In this document: positions 59,361-64,000 of the stretch, one piece after another | How the letters are laid out: each line of letters opens with the position of its first letter | Position numbering within the stretch: the first letter of the stretch is position 1 | Assembly (NCBI GenBank): GCA_958295665.1 | Contig: OY282559.1 | Coordinates: 261,150,245 to 261,214,244 of the forward strand | DNA from: Tipula vernalis | Taxonomy: Eukaryota; Arthropoda; Insecta; Diptera; Tipulidae | Length of the DNA stretch: 64,000 bases | Direction: 5' to 3' | Translations under genes and position numbers: made by a program | Notes under the pieces: model-generated | The model's input: only the letters and a program-made list of their open reading frames with translations | The model's database searches: none | What the model was told of the DNA's origin: nothing

Positions 59361-60363
59361 TGAGAAATATAAATCAAAAACTATTATTTTCCTATTTGTA
59401 CCAATTGAAAAAACAATTTGCATAAAATCTATGATTTGACTCATAAACCAAATTAAAATTCAAACCCATAACTTGTTCAATGAAATTTAAATTCAGATTC
59501 AATTTGGTCCAAGAATCCCAAAATTTACCAACCTTATCCCAAAGAAAATCGCTTGAACAAACTACTACATTGCACTTACGAAAAAACTCCTGTATTCGAT
59601 TAAATAAAATAAAACAAAAATATAAATTTTATCAACGCGTTTCATCTAATAAAAATTGTTTTCAATCCATGCCCCATGATATCTAATTATTTTGTTACAT
59701 ACATGCACTGCCATTAATTCAAAACAATATGCATCTACTTAGAATTATATAGTTGCTTTGGATATTACACACAGACACAATATAAATTCCGATAATAACA
59801 ATTCAACAAAGCCGAAATACGATCACAAGAAAAACAAGAAATTTGCGAACCTCGGCTTGTATAAACATTTTTATTGGGTTTGCACAAAACCAAACACCGC
59901 TACGCGTCCCAAAGACTGTTATATCTCAAAAAATTTAATTTTGGGTAAATCGAAGTCGAAAGTTTAGCTGCCAATAAATCTATTATCTTATGTATATTTT
60001 TAAAGGAATGCTTAGTTTTATTATTCTGGTTACACTATAGAATAAGATTTCATTCGGTTTAGTTGAATAAATTATCGTATTTAGGAAAAATTAAGGAAAA
60101 TTGGAAAATATAACACTTTATGAGAAATTTTGTATCAAATGTTTCCACATATGACTGTCTTTGTGAAATATTTTGAATGAACAATGAAAATATTTGAGGA
60201 TAAAACAAATTTTTAGTTAAAAGGTTAAATTACCTTAATAAAATATAATTTATTTCAAATTTTAAAAATAATAAAATAAAGTACATATAAACAAAACAAA
60301 AATCACAATTCAATTAAATTTCAAATTCAATTCAGTATTATGGTGATAAAATTTATCTTAAAA
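59361..60363. other. Intron and 3' flank of the 60.4-62.9 kb gene
   Basis: AT-rich, no recognisable coding sequence. No terminal repeat matching the far side of the gene was found. Confidence 0.4.
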
Positions 60364-62904
60364 TTAATCACATTCAAGATTATAATAAAAATCTTTGTAT
60401 TTAGTCAGAATTAAATTTTTATCACATAGTTCCTTAAGACCCTTTAATTTCTTTGAGCAAATTTTTATTGGGCCCAAATTTAATTTTTTTTTATCATAAT
60501 TTAAAATATCAAAAAAAAATTTTTTATTTGCTTTATCAGTGCATACGACTCGAAATTCATCTGACATCGACTCCTTAATATAAAATTGAAACGGAGTTTC
60601 CTTCCGCACTTCCACAACACTGATCTTATGCCAATTGATTTTGTTGTTGAGTGTGTCAACTTTAAAATTGTTACCGAACAATTTTTGTAAATCTTTAATA
60701 TTTATAAAGTCCTCGTTTCTCATTTCATTAACTTTGTACAGCGGTTTGGATTTTTTACTTGATTTGATAACGGTTACCATTTGTGCTGGATTGTAAATGG
60801 GTCTAGATTTCAAAATCCGTTTTTTCTCACGTTCGATCGTTGAATGCATGCTGCCTGCTTCATTTTGTGAGTGCCCGGTCACTAAAAAATAGTGAGTAAT
60901 TTTTCTTATGTCGAGCTTTTGAACACAATAAAGTAGCAAGGAAACTATAAACTGGTTTTTATTTTGTCCTGCACAGTTGTCTGAAAACAGGACAATAGGT
61001 TTATCCAAGCCAGTATAATTTTCTAAAAATTTGTATAGGCAAGTACCAATTTCATTAACTCCTCGTTTGCTTTCGGATTCGTTCCACACGTAGCAGTTTC
61101 CTTGACTGGTACCCAAATTAAATATCGTGAAATTGTATACTGCTAATTTAGACAAGTAGTAAAAGGATGAAATATCACCGGAAGGAGTAGATAGCACCGC
61201 TTGCAGATCAAAAACAGCTGCTATGCAAAGGCCATCTTTTGCTTTTTGCTTTTCCGTTTCTTTTATTTTTCTGACAAAATCTTTTGCTTCTAAGTGCGGT
61301 TTTAGTTGTTGATTATATTTTTCAACGTCTTTGTCAGCGTTAAAAATATTTTTTGCTTCCGCACATACTGAACATTGATCCTTTTTAGGCGAAAAAAATG
61401 CGATATTAAAATTAGAATTGAAAATTCTCCGGTACATCAAGTAGTTTCCATATAATTTGTCTTGGCTTTTACAGTAGTTAACATAATCTCTATGCAGATC
61501 AGCTAAAGATTTGCCTCCTTCGATATATTCTCGACTACTTCTAGCTCTTACATAATGGCTTTCAATTCGTGGAATGGAATTAATATGCGCCATTATGCCT
61601 TTTTTTATTGATTCGTCAAGCTTTGGATGATTTGAGTGTTTGTCCCGTTTATCAGATTCTACGATGCCATTTTCAGTTTTCTGGAAGAGCGTTCTTATCA
61701 TGCGATTGGAAATGTTGAGTGTGTTTAAAAAAAATAGTTTGCATACTCTAAATTTCGTTGAATTAATTTTAAAATAGTATGCTCTGTTTTCCGTTCTTTG
61801 TATTTTCTCTGAATTCGAATATTTCCGTTCTACTATTTCGACATTGTTTTGTAAGAATAATCGCCTTGCTGTTATGTCTCCGAGATTCCAAAATAAATTA
61901 AATATTTGTTTACGATCATCGTTATTTATAAGTGAACTACAATTAAAAATACAATTCTCACAGCCAGGTTGTATGCTTTTGGCTTTAACTGATCGGCCTG
62001 TCGCAGTTTCATAAGGTTGCCCAAAATTTCTCTTACGCTTTAATATGTTTTGCTTCCATAGCTCAGAATTTGCCGTCCTTTTCCTTTTATTTAAAATAAT
62101 TTTCGACTCTAATATATTCAAATCATCACCAGTTAGACCATCTGCATTTAAGTTTCTATATAGATATCACAAGAAAATAATATAATAAAATTAATTACCT
62201 GAATCAAGCCTCGAATTATTTAATGGTTTAATATTATTTCCCAATAGACCACAATCAACAGTTGCTTGACTACTATTAACATCCGTAATTATGGGTTCAC
62301 GAGCATCAGTCAGAACATTGTGTATCATGTCAGCTCCATTAGGAATAATTGATTGGTCTAATATATTCAGAAGTGGTATAATAGTTCCATCTGAATCATT
62401 TAGAATAGCCATATTTTCAATCTGTTAGTAAATCAAAATAATAGTATAGGTAGTAGTTAAATATTGAGACGTGCTTTATAACAATTACCTGCCCTATGTC
62501 AATATCCATTATATCTATATTAGTTGAACAAGGAAGTCTGTTAGAATCAGAATCGAATATTTTTTTATCTGAGTCGGCACTGCTCATTTCAATATCCATT
62601 ATAAGTTCGCTGGTATTTACGCTAGGATTCTTTTCACTAAGTTCTTGCTGAACATCATCAGTTACATTAATTGTAACGGGATTTAATAAATTTGAATCTT
62701 CTAAGTTTAAAGTAAAACTATAAAGTTATTGTAATATATTCATTAATTATTTTATGTACTTACCTTGGCAAATAGGCTTAGAAATTAAATCATGATTCTC
62801 TGCCGCATGCGTTTTCAACTTCTATAGTAATTTTACAATATTTTTACGATTTATTTCATATTTTATGTTATATTAATTATAATTACCTTTAAATGAAAAA
62901 CCAT
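60364..62904 (-). CDS. Five-exon gene of a transposase-like arthropod family (762 aa predicted)
   Basis: Exons on the - strand: 62904-62887, 62821-62764, 62700-62489, 62421-62199 and 62141-60364. All introns are short with GT...AG ends (donors GTAATT, GTAAGT, GTAATT, GTAATT; the last acceptor TGCAG avoids an in-frame stop). Joined CDS is 2289 nt. The protein starts MVFHLKKLKTHAAEN. Residues 77-170 are acidic and disordered-looking. A Cys cluster CENCIFNC lies at 231-238 and a C-x2-C pair at 427-430. The core has VFDLQAV (D482), LFSDNCAGQNKN (D558) and GHSQNEAGSMHSTIEREKK (E598, E607). The DNCxGQNKN block is the hallmark of a large arthropod/cnidarian family that I recall as DUF7869, often suspected to be transposon-derived. 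D482, D558 and E598/E607 are possible DDE residues (inference). No stops or frameshifts. No terminal repeats were recognised, so a mobile or a domesticated copy are both possible. Confidence 0.75.
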
Positions 62905-63999
62905 ATTTAAAAAAAATTTACTCGGATTGAACACTTTTTGCCAAATAATTTTAATTATTAGAGAGCGAAACACAAAACCGTCCGTCCTTTCACGCAGAAA
63001 AATTTATATTTGCGAACTTATACCACTTTTCCTTTGTTTTTATTTAAAAAAAAAATTCCACTTAGAATATTGTTTCTAAAAAAGAGTCACATCACTTAGT
63101 GCGTTTTGGTTTTTGATTTTGTAACAGTTTATCGTAAAAATATTTTTTTATTTTGCGACGAAAATTTAACGAAAGAATGTCACAATTTAATTTGTAACAC
63201 TTATATAGAAATAAATTTATAAAATCAATTAACATTCTTTTCGAATATAGAATTTCATTTATTATGTGACTGTCTTACCGAAAATATTGGGCCGAAATAA
63301 TAGCAAGAAGTTTTGTCATAAATGAGATGTAACAGTTAAATATAAAATATTACAACTAAATTTTGCATTAATTTGTCTAAAATGTAATTACATTTTATTT
63401 ATAACAGTCTTGTAGATAAAAATTTTGGTAATCTAAAATGGTCATAACACATTTTTATTAATTAATTATAAAAATGATAAAGAATTTACTAATTTTATTT
63501 AATTAAACAATACTTCTATGCCAAAAGAACCATATTCTAAAATAAAATAAAAAAAGATTTTTTTGGACTTAAAAATTAACGCGTAAAAATTAAACAGAAC
63601 AGTATGTTCTACATATATCCATGTATATACCAGAAATATTTAACTGTGTACATAACTGCCTACACCAAAACCACACAGATCCCGCCAAAAAACGTACTCC
63701 ATACCTGTCTACGTATTGTTTTTTCTAATAATATTTAAACAACACAAACAAAAACAGATTTGTGTATATAATATATATACAAATACAGTCGTTGGCTATG
63801 ACTATACATAACCCTTGACATAGCAAATCATAAAATAAAATAAAAAGAAACAAAAAAATGTTTTCACAAATTCATATCACACGAAAATACCTCTAACGAT
63901 TACTGGATAGTACCGTTATGATTTTTTTTGGACATATATTTCCTTGTTGAAGTCTTTCCTCATCAACTAATTTTTAACCGAGCAAACGGCGCAGTGGTT
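62905..63999. other. 5' flank of the gene and further intron
   Basis: AT-rich, no coding sequence recognised. The immediate upstream region (62905-63060) would hold the promoter of the - strand gene. No clear TATA or Inr match is claimed. The last bases (GGCGCAGTGGTTA) look like a tRNA A box at the window edge. Confidence 0.4.
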
Positions 64000-64000
64000 A

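Larger units (their letters stand above)
524..64000 (+). other. sm: Giant smooth intron (open at the window end)
   Basis: It starts at the GTAAGT donor (524). No + strand exon continuing the RRM could be found afterwards, so at least 63.4 kb is intronic. It is filled with transposable elements, simple repeats and AT-rich unique sequence. A candidate recursive splice site lies at 45041-45049. The claim that the whole remainder is this intron is an inference: an exon too short to notice cannot be excluded, and the - strand gene at 60.4-62.9 kb is nested in it. Confidence 0.6.

Noticed and set aside
60000..63300. Terminal inverted repeats for the five-exon gene
   Set aside because: The similar-looking segments near 60030 and 63200, and near 60150 and 63260, are in direct rather than inverted orientation and are short and AT-rich.
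63976..64000. tRNA gene starting at the window edge
   Set aside because: Only an A-box-like GGCGCAGTGGTTA is visible; the rest is outside the window.

Overview
This window looks like AT-rich nuclear DNA of a fly (Diptera, probably a higher fly such as a tephritid; the species is not resolved). It appears to be almost entirely one intron of the host gene smooth (sm, the hnRNP-L orthologue), which runs on the + strand. A single coding exon of sm is visible at 380-523. It carries an Asn-rich linker and the start of an RNA recognition motif, and it ends in a consensus donor site. No later sm exon was found, so the intron is at least 63.4 kb. At 45041-45049, 44.5 kb downstream of the donor, a pyrimidine tract with CAG is joined directly to GTAAGC. 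This is the form of a zero-nucleotide recursive splice site, a known way for flies to remove very long introns.

The rest of the window is intronic sequence loaded with mobile DNA. From left to right: a TA-flanked MITE (1.2 kb); a Tc1 relic (3.0-3.8 kb); a tRNA-like SINE head (4.56 kb); a microsatellite-bearing dispersed repeat (5.5 kb) with an inverted sister copy at 23.7-24.1 kb; a decayed gypsy pol (6.3-8.35 kb); a decayed LINE with RNase H (12.4-15.4 kb); a BEL/Pao integrase fragment (18.9-19.5 kb); a mariner with near-perfect ends (20.35-21.63 kb); a CR1-like LINE (28.3-36.0 kb) split by a young LTR retrotransposon (30.9-34.7 kb); several hairpin MITEs (36.3, 37.5, 41.4, 45.4 and 45.9 kb); a mariner-superfamily relic (47.5-48.3 kb); a 470-bp CT tract (49.6 kb); a piggyBac element (53.8-58.9 kb); and an intron-containing gene of a transposase-like family (60.4-62.9 kb).

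Three items stand out. (1) The piggyBac element has an intact 579-aa transposase, TTAA target duplications and matching termini. It has been entered by a 2573-bp element with 31-bp inverted ends and an 8-bp target duplication. That inner element carries a broken, intron-retaining piece of the host autophagy gene Atg9, so it is a Pack-type gene-capturing transposon nested in another transposon. (2) The LTR element has near-identical LTRs and one continuous 1069-codon gag-protease-integrase frame, but lacks reverse transcriptase and nearly all of RNase H. It is therefore a recently moved, non-autonomous element that must have used RT in trans. (3) The 60.4-62.9 kb gene can be assembled into five exons encoding 762 aa with intact candidate acidic residues.

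Almost all protein-coding elements lie on the - strand, antisense to sm, which fits selection against sense-strand insertions inside a long intron. All protein assignments come from reading motifs by eye; no database search was run.
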